Shown: positions 12,301 through 23,454, numbered from the stretch's first letter. The stretch is 64,000 nt of DNA from Brachynemurus nebulosus (GCA_035578155.1 JAPWDM010000046.1:2511472-2575471); one strand, 5' to 3'. A program made the numbers and translations. Notes: generated from the letters alone by a model not told the origin.

Positions 12301-14291
12301 ACAATGTTACGTCACATTGTTACGTTTATAAGTGGGAAATTGTTAGTTACATGTGAGTCATATGTGACTCACATGTTATGTAACATGTGGCTTTTAGTTC
12401 TGTCACTGTGACATAAAATTTACAGAAAAATATTCACTGGGTAACTACGAAACCCCCGCTAGCGAAATCACGAGTAACAGCTAGTTATTAATAATAATTT
12501 AATAAACTATTTTATGTTGAATTAGGATGTAAATGATGAACTGAAAGAACAATTAATATGCCTACATAAAATATTAACAAATCCGAAATTTGCCAACAGT
12601 CAGAAGCACACGGAACCTAAAGATGAATCAACTAATGAAATTGATCTTTTAGAAGCTGAGCTAGATCGAGGTGACAATATGTTTGATAATGGTAGTAACG
12701 ATCCTTTCACAGGCGAGTGTTTCTTATACCATGAATATCGAGGTAGTTTTCCTGAAATAATATTATTATTTTGTTTTATGTACAACTTAATTATGACGCT
12801 TTTTTTCTTTTTTTTTTAGAAATAAAAGAAAAACCTAAATTTTATCTCAAACCAGACCATCAAACTCTGTACTGTAATCGGCCATTACAATACTCGTATA
12901 ATTGTACAATTAATATACCCGTGAAATGTACATTTATGCTAAAAGAGGATAAAACAGTGGATTTTGTGTTTTCACCCTCTATTATGCATACCGCTGATAA
13001 TATACCTAATAAATCCAAATCATCAGGATCGCCTGTAACATTGGAAAATATAGCAACTTCGAGTACTTGTTCTGATAAAATTGTTCAAACAGTGAATAAT
13101 AAATATAATACGAGAGATGAAACCACATCTACGACAGACATCTTACCAAACACTATTGTGTCAAATGAGAAGATGAATATCGTGAATGCTACTACAATTA
13201 TAACTAACAGTATTACCGATAGTACAAAAGAATTTCAGTTTAAGAGTGAATACCAAAGCACCGATGAAATTTCAAATTACAATAAACAAAGTATCCTAAT
13301 AGATGATGGTCTCAAAGGAACTGATGCGGAAGGACTTGAAACTGGCGCTAACAAAATGAAATCTCCTAATGAAATATGTGATTGTGGAAACCCAAACTGT
13401 CTATGCGAAAAAGATTCTGAAAAAAGTACAAAAATACATTCAAGCGAAGACCAAATGTTTCAAAATATTGAAAAATCTATGAATATAAATACTTCCCCAC
13501 CAAATACGATTAGGCAAAATATAAAAGGTAATGCAAACAAATTTAAAAGAAAACTTAACAACAATAAAGTTTCAAATCAAAATTCATGTCGCCAAAGAAG
13601 ATTACAAAGAGAGAAAAAAATTGAAAATATTATGATTGAAGATAATACTCAAATATCCTATGCAGAATATACAGGACAGTATTATAAAAAACCAACGAAA
13701 AACGAAATATTTCAACGAAAAAATGGAACACTTCCTTATTCAACTTATAATAATCTATTTCCACGGTCATTTACTTATTCAGCTATTACATGTTCTTCGT
13801 GTAAGAAGCTTGTTACAAGAGACGTCTCTTTATATCCATCATATAAACCAAAGTGTTTAAATAATTGCCATTCTTCATTTCAAAACAACCGTAAGATAAA
13901 CATGGTAGATAAAATAAATGCTGACAAATCCATAAATAAATTTGAGGACGTTGATCCGACAAATGCATCGATATTTAGTAAAAATTTTTGCTTTAATGAA
14001 TTTTCAAAACTGAAAAATATTGATAATTTAAAAAGTTCAGAGTCATTCTTCAATAATACTGCAAATGGTAACAACAAGCTACCGGATTCTATAGATAAGC
14101 CTTACACATTTTTTTCACAGTTATCAAGTCCAGACTGTGTGTACGAGAAATGTAAACGAAAAATAAATTCAAACTCAAATAATTGTGTTACAATATTGAA
14201 TTCTACAAATGATTATTTAAATGAAGGAGACACATCAATAGACAGTGTAATACAGCCAAAAACATGTAACAATCCAGGTAGGCAAACGTAA
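6156..14291 (+). CDS. ARMC9: ARMC9-like LisH/armadillo protein, five exons (5' end missing)
   Basis: The proposed join is 6156-6326, 9652-9871, 9936-10231, 12526-12742 and 12820-14291. All junctions are GT-AG, and the phases 0, 1, 0 and 1 agree across every intron. The middle exons match the conserved armadillo part of ARMC9, with ARLVNTVASLKYGRDYLA, LEYETALLMNLCL-like wording (here MEYETALLMNLCLHK) and NGTMYSLFVN. The fourth exon matches the acidic stretch after the repeats (LLEAELDRGD). ARMC9 is a ciliary basal-body protein in vertebrates. The last exon is long, low in complexity and Asn/Ser-rich, with a few Cys pairs; it may end at the TAA 14289-14291 or splice at the GT at 14278-14279. 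The N-terminal LisH and coiled-coil exons are not seen and would lie upstream, possibly beyond the gypsy insertion. Identification by eye is strong for exons 2-4 and moderate for exons 1 and 5. Confidence 0.75.
6694..9408. mobile_element. decayed hAT-like element in ARMC9-like intron
   Basis: The left end CAGGGCCGGATTTG and the right end (reverse complement CAGAACCGGATTTA) are similar terminal inverted repeats of hAT type. Each is followed by a GGCC and GGGCAC / GGTGCAC subterminal motif. The flanks AATTCATC and AATCTATC could be an 8-bp target duplication with two changes. No transposase was recognised inside. A second TIR element (7887-9135) lies within it. Confidence 0.5.
7887..9135. mobile_element. 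non-autonomous TIR element with TAAT duplication
   Basis: The left end GGGTGATTCTACTTTTAGGTC-like repeat and its inverted partner at 9109-9135 match over about 20 bp. Both are flanked by TAAT (7883-7886 and 9136-9139). The 1249-bp interior has short repeats around CTTCGTCACGG and no transposase. The superfamily is undetermined; 4-bp duplications occur in Sola-like elements. Confidence 0.5.
9652..9871 (+). CDS. ARMC9: ARMC9-like exon B
   Basis: 220 bp, bounded by AATTTCAG and G|GTAACT. It encodes the ARLVNTVASLKYGRDYLA stretch and a helix pair ending LQKLSLRNSQR, both typical of the ARMC9 armadillo region. It ends in phase 1 and rejoins at 9936. Confidence 0.8.
9936..10231 (+). CDS. ARMC9: ARMC9-like exon C
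   Basis: 296 bp after a very short 64-bp intron; acceptor TTTTAG, donor GAG|GTTTGT. It encodes VVEYLLMHLTDHL, the signature MEYETALLMNLCLHK and NGTMYSLF. This is the most confidently recognised part of the gene. Confidence 0.85.
10232..10980 (+). other. intron sequence with GTATACATATTATAACAG repeats
   Basis: Immediately 3' of exon C. Four imperfect copies of an 18-20 bp unit (GTATACATATTATAACAG) lie at about 10315-10430. The rest is unremarkable AT-rich intron up to the foldback element. Confidence 0.4.
11160..11500. repeat. ~60-bp tandem repeat
   Basis: About five and a half units with a 60-bp period, each containing GTTATGT, GTGACGTATCAACGTT-like and AAAACGTCACA blocks. The units alternate slightly in sequence. 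The array forms the left half of the foldback element. Confidence 0.75.
11641..11811. repeat. hairpin (inverted repeat) in the foldback element
   Basis: The arm CATCCATCCATTTTTGT..., starting at 11641, pairs with ...AAAAATGGATGGATG ending at 11811. The loop region repeats ATAACCCCATAATATA three times. The arms are about 60 bp with few mismatches. Confidence 0.8.
12032..12112 (+). promoter_or_regulatory. tRNA-like Pol III promoter (SINE-type A and B boxes)
   Basis: TGGTCTAGTGG at 12034-12044 fits the tRNA A-box consensus fully. GGATCGAATCA at 12088-12098 is a near-match to the B box GGTTCGANTCC. The spacing of 43 bp between boxes is tRNA-like. The flanking sequence does not fold as an intact tRNA, and an A/T-rich AAT-repeat tail follows, as in tRNA-derived SINEs. 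Confidence 0.6.
12444..12484 (+). mobile_element. Helitron 3' end fragment
   Basis: The sequence ends GAGTAACAGCTAG followed by T. This is the CTRR-type 3' terminus seen elsewhere in the window (57329 and, on the other strand, 14628). The foldback element appears to have inserted just upstream, so only about 40 bp of this copy is visible to its right. Confidence 0.4.
12526..12742 (+). CDS. ARMC9: ARMC9-like exon D
   Basis: 217 bp; acceptor GAATTAG and donor GAG|GTAGTT, starting in phase 0 and ending in phase 1. It encodes a helical stretch then an acidic tract (EIDLLEAELDRGDNMFDNG), as expected after the armadillo repeats. The intron before it (10232-12525) has been enlarged by a foldback element. 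Confidence 0.7.
12820..14291 (+). CDS. ARMC9: ARMC9-like last exon, long low-complexity C-terminus
   Basis: It follows a 77-bp intron with a strong polypyrimidine tract. It starts EIKEKPKFYLKP and runs 491 codons rich in Asn, Ser, Lys and Thr. Small Cys clusters occur (CDCGNPNCLCEK at about 13378-13413, CSSCKKL at about 13792). No known domain was recognised in it. It is much longer than the C-terminal tail of vertebrate ARMC9, so it may be a lineage-specific tail. The codon pattern is consistent with real coding sequence throughout. Confidence 0.65.
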
Positions 14292-14627
14292 TATTTATAC
14301 GAGTAACTTAAAACTTTATTAACTAATAACATTGTAATATGTAGGTACGGCTAAATGCTACGCCTTTTTATCATGAATATAATTTTCAGAGGCTTAATCA
14401 TAAAAATTCAAAATAATATAAACTAAGTTTATTTCCTAGTTTCAGAAGTAGTAACCAATTCTTGAACAAAGTTGTCCAGGTATATTTAACCCCTTTTAAA
14501 GAAAACCCAGTAGGTAAACAAAACACATTCATAATATTTTATTTATTTTGTTTTTATATAAATAGATCTTTATAAACGAAACTGTTATCTAAATAATTGA
14601 TTTAAATTTAAAGAAACTTATAAATTA
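14292..14627. other. non-coding, nothing recognised
   Basis: AT-rich sequence downstream of the last ARMC9-like ORF. It includes a short segment TAGCTAAATGCTACGCC-like (about 14347) that recurs at 15625. No gene was seen. Confidence 0.3.
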
Positions 14628-15220
14628 CTAGCCATATACCCGATGGGATTTCCCATCGGCAACATATTTTTATTAGGTAATCACTGCTCACTTTCACTGT
14701 TTTTCAAAAACCTAAATACCAATTTCCACGTTTCTAATTTTAAAAATGACGAACTTCCTATACGAACTTTCATTTCCTGTTTTAACCCCTTAGGGAATGA
14801 ATTTCCAGAAACGTTTACACAACTGACTTTTATTTATAAATAGAAGCCTAAAGATCAATCTTCATATCTTTTGTACTAAATTTCGTCCTTCTAAACCCAA
14901 CAGTTTAGGCTGCGCGTTGTCTGTCAATCAGTGTATAAAATATTATTTATTTGAATAGTCATAGTAACATATTTTTATAAATCTAACTTCAAAAATGTCG
15001 AATTTTCATAAAAATTTTCATTCCCTATTTAACCCACTTAGGGGGCGAATTTTCAAAAATCCTTTCTTAGTGGTCACCTACGTTACATTGGGAACTCCTG
15101 TGCAAAATTTTATTTTTCTAAAGCCAAGGGTTTAGGCTGTGCGTTATCTGTCAGTCAGTCAGTGTTAGAAATTTCTTAAGTAGATATTATCCGCGACCGG
15201 CAATGCACGTGAAGGTTTTT
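14628..15220 (-). mobile_element. Helitron 3' region on the - strand
   Basis: Read on the - strand the sequence ends GGGTATATGGCTAG followed by T. A perfect 8-bp hairpin (CCGATGGG / CCCATCGG, loop AAAT; + coordinates 14640-14659) sits 12 bp before the end. Hairpin plus CTAG is the diagnostic Helitron 3' terminus. Two related internal blocks with TTTAGGCTG(C/T)GCGTT and GTCAGTCAGT occur at 14907 and 15129. The 5' end was not found. Confidence 0.6.
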
Positions 15221-15532
15221 TATAGTTTCCCTTCACAATTCCAAATGAATATCGGCATAGTTCCTTTATAAAAGACAGCTGCAGCTACACCTTCCAAATC
15301 CTAGCCCTCCACCACTTTCCTTGCCGCAGCTACATCATAAACATACAAATATAAAAAGTATAAATAAATAAAGTATATTAATAATGATGTGGGCGGCATC
15401 TGAAAAACAGACGTAAAACCACATTATTACAATTCTCCTATCCTCCCATTTAAAATGTCGCTACTTCTCTCTGTGAACCTCATATATCAAAAACAACATG
15501 TTTTAGGACACACAAAAAAGGATTAAATACTG

Positions 15533-15534
<2 letters not shown>

Positions 15535-15619
<85 letters not shown>
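15535..15619. repeat. (TA)n microsatellite
   Basis: About 85 bp of uninterrupted TA. Confidence 0.95.
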
Positions 15620-15620
<1 letters not shown>

Positions 15621-15806
15621 TTGTAGCTAAATGCTACGCCACAATGGTCAGTACTATCAGCGGATGATCTAAAAAGATATAGGACAAATGCGCACAAAAA
15701 TTTTTTTTTATGATAGGACAAGAGCGCACAATGGTTACAAGGATGGAATAATTTTATTTTATTAAATGACAACATTCTTGATATAAAATCTATTACCTGA
15801 TACATG

Positions 15807-17067
15807 TAGAGGAAAGTTGTATAAAATGGGGACCCTAACGTATTTTTGGTCATAAAAAATAAACTTAGCACAAATCAGAAACAAATGTAGCTAAAATCCT
15901 TCAGGAGTTATTAAGTTATGATATAATATAGTGATCTGTTAGAAAAACCACATATTACGACAATTATTAGAACAAATATGCTGTGTGAAAATACCCCGTT
16001 TTATACAGCTATTCGGGTAAAATGGGGTAGACGTAAAAATCAGTATGAAAGTTATACTTATCGTTATTATTACTTAACCTAGTTATTAAAACACATAGAC
16101 TTAAATAAACCAAATACTCGTATTGGGTGTGTAAAGTTATTATGCTTAAGTGAATTTACCGTGCTACAAAAATCATAAACAAGATTGTCGTCTTATTCCC
16201 CAGCATTTGAGCATGCTTCATGAGCTCAGCTATTCCAAACGGAATAGTGAATCTACACTTATTTTCCTTTCGAATTTATATAAAGTTTGTTGCAAAAAAT
16301 GCAAATTCCTTCAGAATCCCCTTTATCAAATGATGATGAAACTGGCTCTTTCCTTAGTTTTAATTTCTTTGACGATGATGTTGACGCTACTTCCGTCGCC
16401 TGTGAAGTTTTCTTTAAGGATACATTTTAGTCTAAACTGGATAATCGATTTTTTTTGGTTTTCTAATTTGTGCTTCTTTTACATATGTCATTTTCAAGTT
16501 AACCGTTAGAATTTCATCGTTTTCAGAATTTAAGCCAGAAAATTTTTGTATAAAAAACTTCTTTTTGTTTTATTATTTCTTTCGCTTATCACCATTATTT
16601 CCTTCTCTAATTCGTATTTCGAACAGAAAGGGGATGTCTCCATTTTGTACAACAGTGGATGTCCCCATTTCACCCGACTATGTAGTTCGCAATAAAAACA
16701 TGGCGTCTGTTGTTCGGAGAGCAGATAGCATGGAAACTAGAGCATTAAAATAACCCTAAAAAATTGTAAAATTCAGTAATGTACTTGCCAATTAAAATAC
16801 TTCAACCATTTACATGTCAAAATATACAGAAAAAACTATTAAAATCCTTAAAGTTTACTTAAAAAACTTTAAAAGAAATTCGTGGCGCGTACAACAATGA
16901 GTTTGCGTAACCACTCAATTCAAGCTGCCATAATAGTGACCTGTACAACACTGTACAACACAATAGTGACTTGTACAACACCATGTTACTGTAAGCAGTT
17001 TTTATCACGGAGAAATAACATGTCCCAATTTGACCCGATGTCCCCGTTTTGTACAACACTCCCCTAC
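15807..17067. mobile_element. possible non-autonomous TIR element
   Basis: The left block GGAAAGTTGTATAAAATGGG (15811) is inversely matched at 17041-17067 (CCCGTTTTGTACAACACTCC). Internal copies of the GTACAAAATGGGGACATC-type motif lie at about 15985-16030 and 16630-16670. In between, a short stretch near 16300-16420 (reads QIPSESPLSNDDE) has protein-like composition but no identifiable domain. Termini and superfamily are unsure. Confidence 0.35.
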
Positions 17068-17841
17068 TATATAATGTGATGGAAGTCAATTCATCCTACT
17101 AAAAAAATTTATAAAATCTTTGATATTTTTATTAAAGGTAAAGTATTTGTTATTTATTTGTATATTGTAAAGTTAAATTATAAGTAATAACAAAATATGT
17201 ACATTTATTTACACAATGTAGGGTAGATCGGGGCGCGTATTTCTGTTTGTGTGTTCAATAGGAGGAATTGTTGCCTCGAAACACGCACGGTTTTGTAACG
17301 CTAGGCTCTTCTTCCAAACACGTGCCTAATTCAAGTCTCCCGTCCTCTAAACGCGTACGGGTTTGTAACACACATTGTTCTTTCAAAAGCGTGTTCAAGG
17401 AAACGCTATGATTAGAAGGTTAGTCATTAGCGCTGGCAGCCAACACTGATAGTCATAAAGGTCACACATTTCAGCCTAGTACAAAAATTGTCACAGAGGG
17501 TCTGGTGAATAAAAAAAAAAAATGTTTATCTTTTGATTATTTTGAACACTCCCGTTGGATAGAATATAATATTATAAGCTTGTACTCAAGACTCTTCTAT
17601 TCTTCTGACCTCTGAATTTTTCAAATACACAAATTGAATTTTTCAAATACACAAATTGAAATACACAAAACATTCCCCTAAAATCATAAAACATAAAAAT
17701 GATGAAAATAAATTTATTTTATATGTACCTATTTTTCGATTCTTATAAGTTTATAACTGTGCGTTTTTGTCCTATCATAAAACTACTTATTTAGGGATCA
17801 CAGTAGGGGTTGATTTGATCGTGTGCGCGTTTGTCCACCGC

Positions 17842-17843
<2 letters not shown>
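17068..17843. other. non-coding, nothing firm
   Basis: Includes a somewhat GC-richer patch at 17220-17420 with three related CGCGTACGGGTTTGTAACAC-like blocks. No ORF or terminus was recognised. Confidence 0.3.

Positions 17844-17925
<82 letters not shown>
17844..17925. repeat. (TA)n microsatellite
   Basis: About 80 bp of TA with one phase break near 17898. A tRNA-like element copy begins right after it. Confidence 0.95.
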
Positions 17926-17929
<4 letters not shown>

Positions 17930-18341
17930 TATGGTCTAGTGGTTAAGACTGTCGATAATTTAAGAGATGCTTCAGCTTGGATAATGGATCGAATCCTGCA
18001 ACAATCAACAAAGAACACAAATAAAATTATAATAATAATAATTTAGGTGTAGTACATATGACAATAAGTTGGTAATATATATATGTAATGATAATAAGGA
18101 ACAAAAAAAGGGAATTTTGAATGTGCTTTTTGCAAAAGAAGGCGTATTTTTATAAGTATGTAACATCAAAGTTATATTTTCCTGAAACGTAACAAGAACA
18201 TAACAATGTTACGTCACATTGTTACATTTATGAGTGGGAAATTGTAAGTTACATGTGAGTCATATGTAACTTACATTTTATGTAACACGTGACTTTCAGT
18301 TCTGTGACTGCGACCTAAAATTTATAGAACCATGTTCACTG
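17926..18341 (+). mobile_element. 3' half of the tRNA-like/foldback element, copy 2
   Basis: Closely matches 12025-12441 of the full copy. It has the A box TGGTCTAGTGG (17932-17942), the B box GGATCGAATCC (17986-17996), an AAT-repeat tract, the GTTAC-rich part and the end TTCACTGCG. The left half (60-bp array and hairpin) is replaced by a TA array. Confidence 0.7.
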
Positions 18342-18342
18342 C

Positions 18343-18558
<216 letters not shown>

Positions 18559-18559
18559 C

Positions 18560-18950
18560 GAGGTAATATAATGTGACGTAACATTGTTATGTTCTTGTTA
18601 CGTTTCAGGAAAACTTTGATGTTACATACTTATAAAAATACGCCTTCTTTTGCAAAAAGCGCATTCAAAATTCCTTTTTTTGTTTCTTATTTACATTACA
18701 TACACATATTACCAAATTATTGTCATTTATACTACACCAAAATTTTTTTTTTGTTCTTTGTTGATTTTTGCAGGATTCGATCCATTATCGAAGCTGAAGC
18801 ATCTCTTAAACTATCGACAGTCTTAACCACTTGACCATACTGTTTATGTATTAGTATATCGATATATACTAATACATAAAAAAAAAATAGTAAATAAAGA
18901 CTTATAAGAATTTTCATAACCGTTTCATTTTTAAATTAATAACAAAAAAT
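18560..18950 (-). mobile_element. 3' half of the tRNA-like/foldback element, copy 3 (inverted)
   Basis: Reverse-complement match to 11930-12330. It carries the tRNA-like segment (GGTCAAGTGG and GGATCGAATCC on the - strand) and a flanking palindrome near 18846-18877. Copies 2 and 3 face each other across the 211-bp TA array. Confidence 0.7.
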
Positions 18951-19249
18951 TATTTTTAATTTTAAGACAAAAACTTATTTTAGTGTCGAAAGTATTAAAA
19001 TTAGTGGGGAATTTTCTGAAAATTTTAGATGTGGATAATCGTCATAATATTACGGTAGTTATAAACTATGCAAGTAAAATAAAAAAAAATTTTGACTATA
19101 ATAATTTCAAAATTAGCTAAGACTGGGGAGTAATTGCACACAGAATGTACTCAATTGCTGTGCTCACATAGGGTTACACGGTCCTTACAGAAAGCACGTG
19201 CTGGATTTATGGGGGGAGTGAGGGCACATGCCCCCTTCAATTTTCTAAG
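18951..19249. other. non-coding, nothing recognised
   Basis: AT-rich sequence with no recognised gene or repeat terminus. Confidence 0.3.
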
Positions 19250-21017
19250 AAAATCAAGAAAAATAGAGCTTTTGGTGGCTTTTGGAAAATCAAGCGCTGA
19301 ATTAAAAACTTCAAGAAAACCACTAATGTTAAGTGTGCCTTTTACAGTTCAAGATACCCACAAAAACCCCACCGAGTTTCAGTTTAATCCATCCAGCCGT
19401 TTTTGTGTTTCATTCGATTGAATTTTTGAAAAAATTAAAGGATCATTTTTTTTATCTTAAACTTTCATAATCTTCAACAAAATGAAAAGAAAAATTCTCA
19501 GCTTTTTTCAAATTTTTATCAATAACAGTAGGGTAAAAGCCCCGATTGTGGAACACTATTTTTAGGTATTTCATCAAACTTGCTTATAAAAATTAATAAA
19601 TGAATTAAAAACCCATTTTTTTTTCTTTATAAGCATGAAACCAAGTTTTTTTAATCCAATGAATATGTTTTTAAGAAAATATAACCCTAGAATTTTGATT
19701 TATTAATGTTTTGTTTTATAATTTGTTGACACGTATAAAAAAATGGGCAGAATATATTTACACCCTTTATAAAATCAGCATAGGCACCTAAAAAAAAACA
19801 CGTATTTAACATACATGGCATACAGTGCCATCTTTTGACGTATACTGATATGACGAGTTTGATGTCTACAGCACTGATTATGTATAGAGTATAGTAATTA
19901 TTTAAAATAGGGAAGATCATAGCGACATCTTTTGATGTATCTATGTAAGTATTTATTGATGGTTTTCTAGAAAACTGACACAAGTCAAAAAACGTGATTT
20001 TGCAGGAATTCATTTTTAAAATTACTGGAACAGATTATTAAGGTTTTTTCATCATCAAACTTTTATGCAAAATGGCGCACAAATCCCATGTGTGTCATAA
20101 CATAAATAGTGTCCAACATAAATTGCTAGCAGTGCCACAAAGCGTTCGATCTGTGAAGTACGTTTAAAAAATTAATATAGGTTTCGTAGTACTTACAGTA
20201 TACGATTTTCGCCACCTAGTGTCATTTAGGATGTTTTAAAAAACATCGTGTACTTTCTAACTTATCCACCTACCATTGTTAATTTTTAATTATAGTTATA
20301 TTATATGTCGTTTCAAATTTAATATGTCTGACGTTTTTATTTAATAATAAAAATTTCGAAGATTTAATTCAATATTAATTATTTTTCAATTGATTTTACG
20401 CTCTGAAATAAAGAAAATATTAAAGTGAAATTATAAAAACAGTTAGTTAAGTGTTTTAGGCCCAAAAATAAATTAAAAATGTTTATAAAATAGATAAATA
20501 ATAGATCATTCTCAAAATGGAATACATACCCTAAAACTTCGAACTGGTATACATACCCTAACACTTCTACAAATAATATTTAACCCGTATAAAAAGATAA
20601 TTTAGCTATCCTAATCTCTTAAATGGACTAATAAAAATTATTTGTATACTTTTATTATGCTAATAACTTTAAAAATTCGGTGAAAAATGTTACAATTTAT
20701 AACTCATGTGTTTTGAATAATGATCATCCACCATTATAAAAATTCACGAATTCAACAAAAATTGTTCATTCTATTAATAATAATTTTTGTTATCAGAGGT
20801 TTAAGATATTATTCATTAAGATATAAATGTCAAAACTGTTTTTCTATTGAATCGCGTTCCACAAACGGGGCTTTTACCCTATTTAAATTTATAAAAAAAA
20901 GAAAACTTTAAAAACAAAACAAAAAAGAAAACTTTAAAAACAAAAATTATTATTGATAGAATGATTGTTTCCAATTTAAATTCACCTCGCATTTAATGTT
21001 TCCTTACTTAATTAAAG

Positions 21018-21019
<2 letters not shown>

Positions 21020-21095
<76 letters not shown>
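21020..21095. repeat. (TA)n microsatellite
   Basis: About 75 bp of TA. Confidence 0.95.
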
Positions 21096-21099
<4 letters not shown>

Positions 21100-21286
21100 C
21101 AGTTTTTGCTGATTGTGTCTCTTTTGGGTTTGATCAATGCTTATTTATAGAAACACGAGCCTTATAAATTTCAACATTTTCCAGTTAATTTTCGAAGTTA
21201 GCGCAATAAAACTATACAAATAATTTTTATTAGTCCAGTTAAGAGGTTATAAGAGCTAATTCACCTTTTTATTGGGTTTAAATATG

Positions 21287-21288
<2 letters not shown>

Positions 21289-21366
<78 letters not shown>
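21289..21366. repeat. (TA)n microsatellite
   Basis: About 78 bp of TA. Confidence 0.95.
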
Positions 21367-21370
<4 letters not shown>

Positions 21371-21614
21371 ATTTCCATGGAGTACATATAACCTTTGTAT
21401 GTAACTAAAATCATGTACGTAAAATGACCAAAAATTTATATTATAAATAACTATACGAGTTTGTGAAATAAAACGATTTTTTTTTGCATATTCCGATAGT
21501 CTAACCAGTAACATAAATTTTAAACGTGTTTTTCTCGAAACTACATTCTTCAAAATTTGCTACGCTTAAACTCGAATTAAAATTTAGTTTTCTAACAAAA
21601 CATGGTATATGGTA

Positions 21615-22030
21615 TACTAGTTTGTGTAAAATTAAGGGGAAGTATGTAAAATCGGAAGATCAGGAGCGTCGGTAGACTTTTATTTGAGGGGTTGGAAAAT
21701 ATTATTTATTATATAAACAAGTACATATTATATATCAATAAGTACAGCACGCTTCAAAAAGTGATCGAACACTCTCATCCGGTAGGGGGGAGGTGCCCAC
21801 ACTTTTGACACGGCAGTGTACCACAACATTAAGTACAGTGCGGCGTCAAAAGTGTGGGCACCCTCTTCCCTGGATGAGAGTGTTCGATCACTTTTTGAAG
21901 CGTACTGTACTTATTGATATATAATATGTACTTGTTTATATAATAAATATTTTCCAACCCCTCAAATAAAAGTTTACCGACGCTCTTGATCTTCCGATTT
22001 TACGTACTTCCCCTTAAATTTGCACCAACC
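21615..22030. repeat. 0.4-kb palindrome (MITE-like)
   Basis: The arm AAGGGGAAGTATGTAAAATC near 21634 mirrors GATTTTACGTACTTCCCCTT at 21994-22013. The pairing continues inward through TTGGAAAATATT and a GCTTCAAAAAGTGATCGAAC block. The short centre (about 21820-21835) leaves arms of about 200 bp with a few percent mismatch. Confidence 0.75.
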
Positions 22031-22985
22031 ACTATGTACTATTGGATTTGTGGTGTACAGCACCTGCGAACTCTAGTATCATGTAGTTGTATCTTGGTCA
22101 AGTACGAGGGTATGCTGATAAAAATGTTACTATTTCAAAAAATAATTATACACAAACTATACGAGGTTTTGTCAGTAAACTAAATTAGGTCATTATTATA
22201 CAAGTTTGAAATGTATTGGATTAAAATTTTATCCATTAACTATTTTAAGTGAATTATGTACATGTATGACTTTCTAACTCAAAACCGTCAAAAAACCTTA
22301 TACGAGGTTGAGACAGAAAACGCGCGTAATAACATATTTTCTACCTCTTACTGGTTACACTGGTTCCGGTAGTATAGAGATAGATATGTTGTCTCTATTT
22401 CTCTGTGGTTACATACGTGTTTTTTTTTTTTTTAGGTTGTTGTGGTGATTTTCTAAAGATACTAACATATCTTATCCGTTTTTTTTATACATGTCAACAT
22501 TTTTACAAGACAAAAACATTAATATCTCAAAATTTATGGGTTATTATTTTTTAAAAACATATTCATTGGATTAAAAAAACTTGGTTTCATGCTTATTAAG
22601 AAAAGAAAATGGGTTCTTCATTTATTTATTAGTTTTTTTGATGAAAGTTTTGATGAAATACCTAAAAATAGTGTTAGGTAATGGGGGCTTTTACGTTACT
22701 GCTATTGATAAAAATGTCAAATGTCAAAATGAGAACAATTTTTTTTTCGTTTTATTGAAGATTATGAAAGTTTAAGATAAAAAAAATGATCCTTTAATTT
22801 TTCAAAAATTCAATCGAATGAAACACAAAAACGGCTGGATGGATTAAACTGAAACTCGTTGGGGTTTTTGTGGGTATCTTGAACTGTAAAAGGAACACTT
22901 AACATTAGTGGTTTTCTCGAAGTTTTTAATTCAGCGCTTGATTTTCCAAAAGCCACCAAAACCTCTTTTTTTCTTGATTTTCTTG

Positions 22986-23454
22986 ATGTAAAGTATGCAA
23001 AAAAAATTTTTGTCTGAAAAAACAATGGCTAATCCTTGTATAGAATTTATTCGAGTTTTTAAAACACCCGTTAAATTTTCTGTGTGATCATTGGTTGCTG
23101 AGATATCGATGGTCAAAGACGAAATGATTCTTTTCCATTCAAAGTCCGATATCTCAGCGAGAAGTGGTCGTATAAAAGCTTATAAAAAACAAATTAAAGC
23201 TGAATGAAGTTATCCGGTCCATATAGTGGTTAAGTCCGTAACCCAAAAAAAACCGAAAAAATTTCAAAATTTATTAGGATTGCGTCACACACGTTGCTTT
23301 GAAAATTTTTTTATCGCAAGATTTCGAAAATAGAAACTTCCAGCTTAAAATTGCTTTGCTAACGACTCCGATACGACCATTTTTGACGAAACAGCCATTC
23401 GAAAAATCGCTAAAAATTTGGAATTTTTTTTTGATCCTTTAATTATTTCCGCTA
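22986..23454. repeat. diverged dispersed repeat, shared with 48540-48950
   Basis: Contains GATATCGATGGT, TATCTCAGCG and CGATACGACCATTTTT blocks in the same order and orientation as 48540-48950. The two copies are strongly diverged. No coding potential. Confidence 0.45.

Larger units (their letters stand above)
10981..12441. mobile_element. foldback-type element carrying a tRNA-like SINE segment
   Basis: The ends are CCCAGTGAACATT and (reverse complement) CCCAGTGAATATT, flanked by TA on both sides. Inside, in order: a tandem array of ~60-bp units, a long inverted repeat (about 11400-11530 against 11820-11930) enclosing a tighter hairpin at 11641-11811, then a tRNA-like segment with A and B boxes and a GTTAC-rich 3' part. 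Partial copies at 17926-18341 and 18560-18950 keep the tRNA-like segment and the 3' part together. No protein is encoded. Foldback is the best structural label; TA flanks hint at Tc1/mariner-type mobilisation. Confidence 0.6.
19250..22985. mobile_element. 3.7-kb inverted-repeat element
   Basis: Arms of about 440 bp (19250-19690 and 22545-22985) are inverted copies, for example AATCCATCCAGCCGTTTTTG in one arm and its complement in the other. The interior holds two TA arrays, a 0.4-kb palindrome (about 21615-22030) and a further inverted copy (20840-20880) of an arm motif, GGGTAAAAGCCCCG, also at 19531. No transposase was found. The VQDTHKNP-type ORFs in each arm are repeat sequence, not genes. 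Confidence 0.55.

Noticed and set aside
10981..12441. hAT assignment from the CAGTG-like ends
   Set aside because: The 8-bp flanks do not match; TA flanks with CCCAGTGAA ends fit better.
15503..15871. 122-codon - strand ORF
   Set aside because: About a third of it is the translated TA array, and the rest has no recognisable domain.
16150..16509. 119-codon ORF
   Set aside because: Low-complexity hydrophobic translation with no motif; a neighbouring frame reads more protein-like, so this frame is probably spurious.
19134..19421. ORF ending FQFNPSSRFCVSFD, also found inverted at 22810-23025
   Set aside because: The match lies in arms of an inverted repeat, and the wording comes from a common insect repeat motif (AATCCATCCAGCCGTTTTTG); no start context or domain.
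19531..20879. separate TA-flanked element with GGGTAAAAGCCCCG ends
   Set aside because: The other arm of the larger inverted repeat also contains the sequence continuing across this end, so the left end is not a clean insertion boundary.
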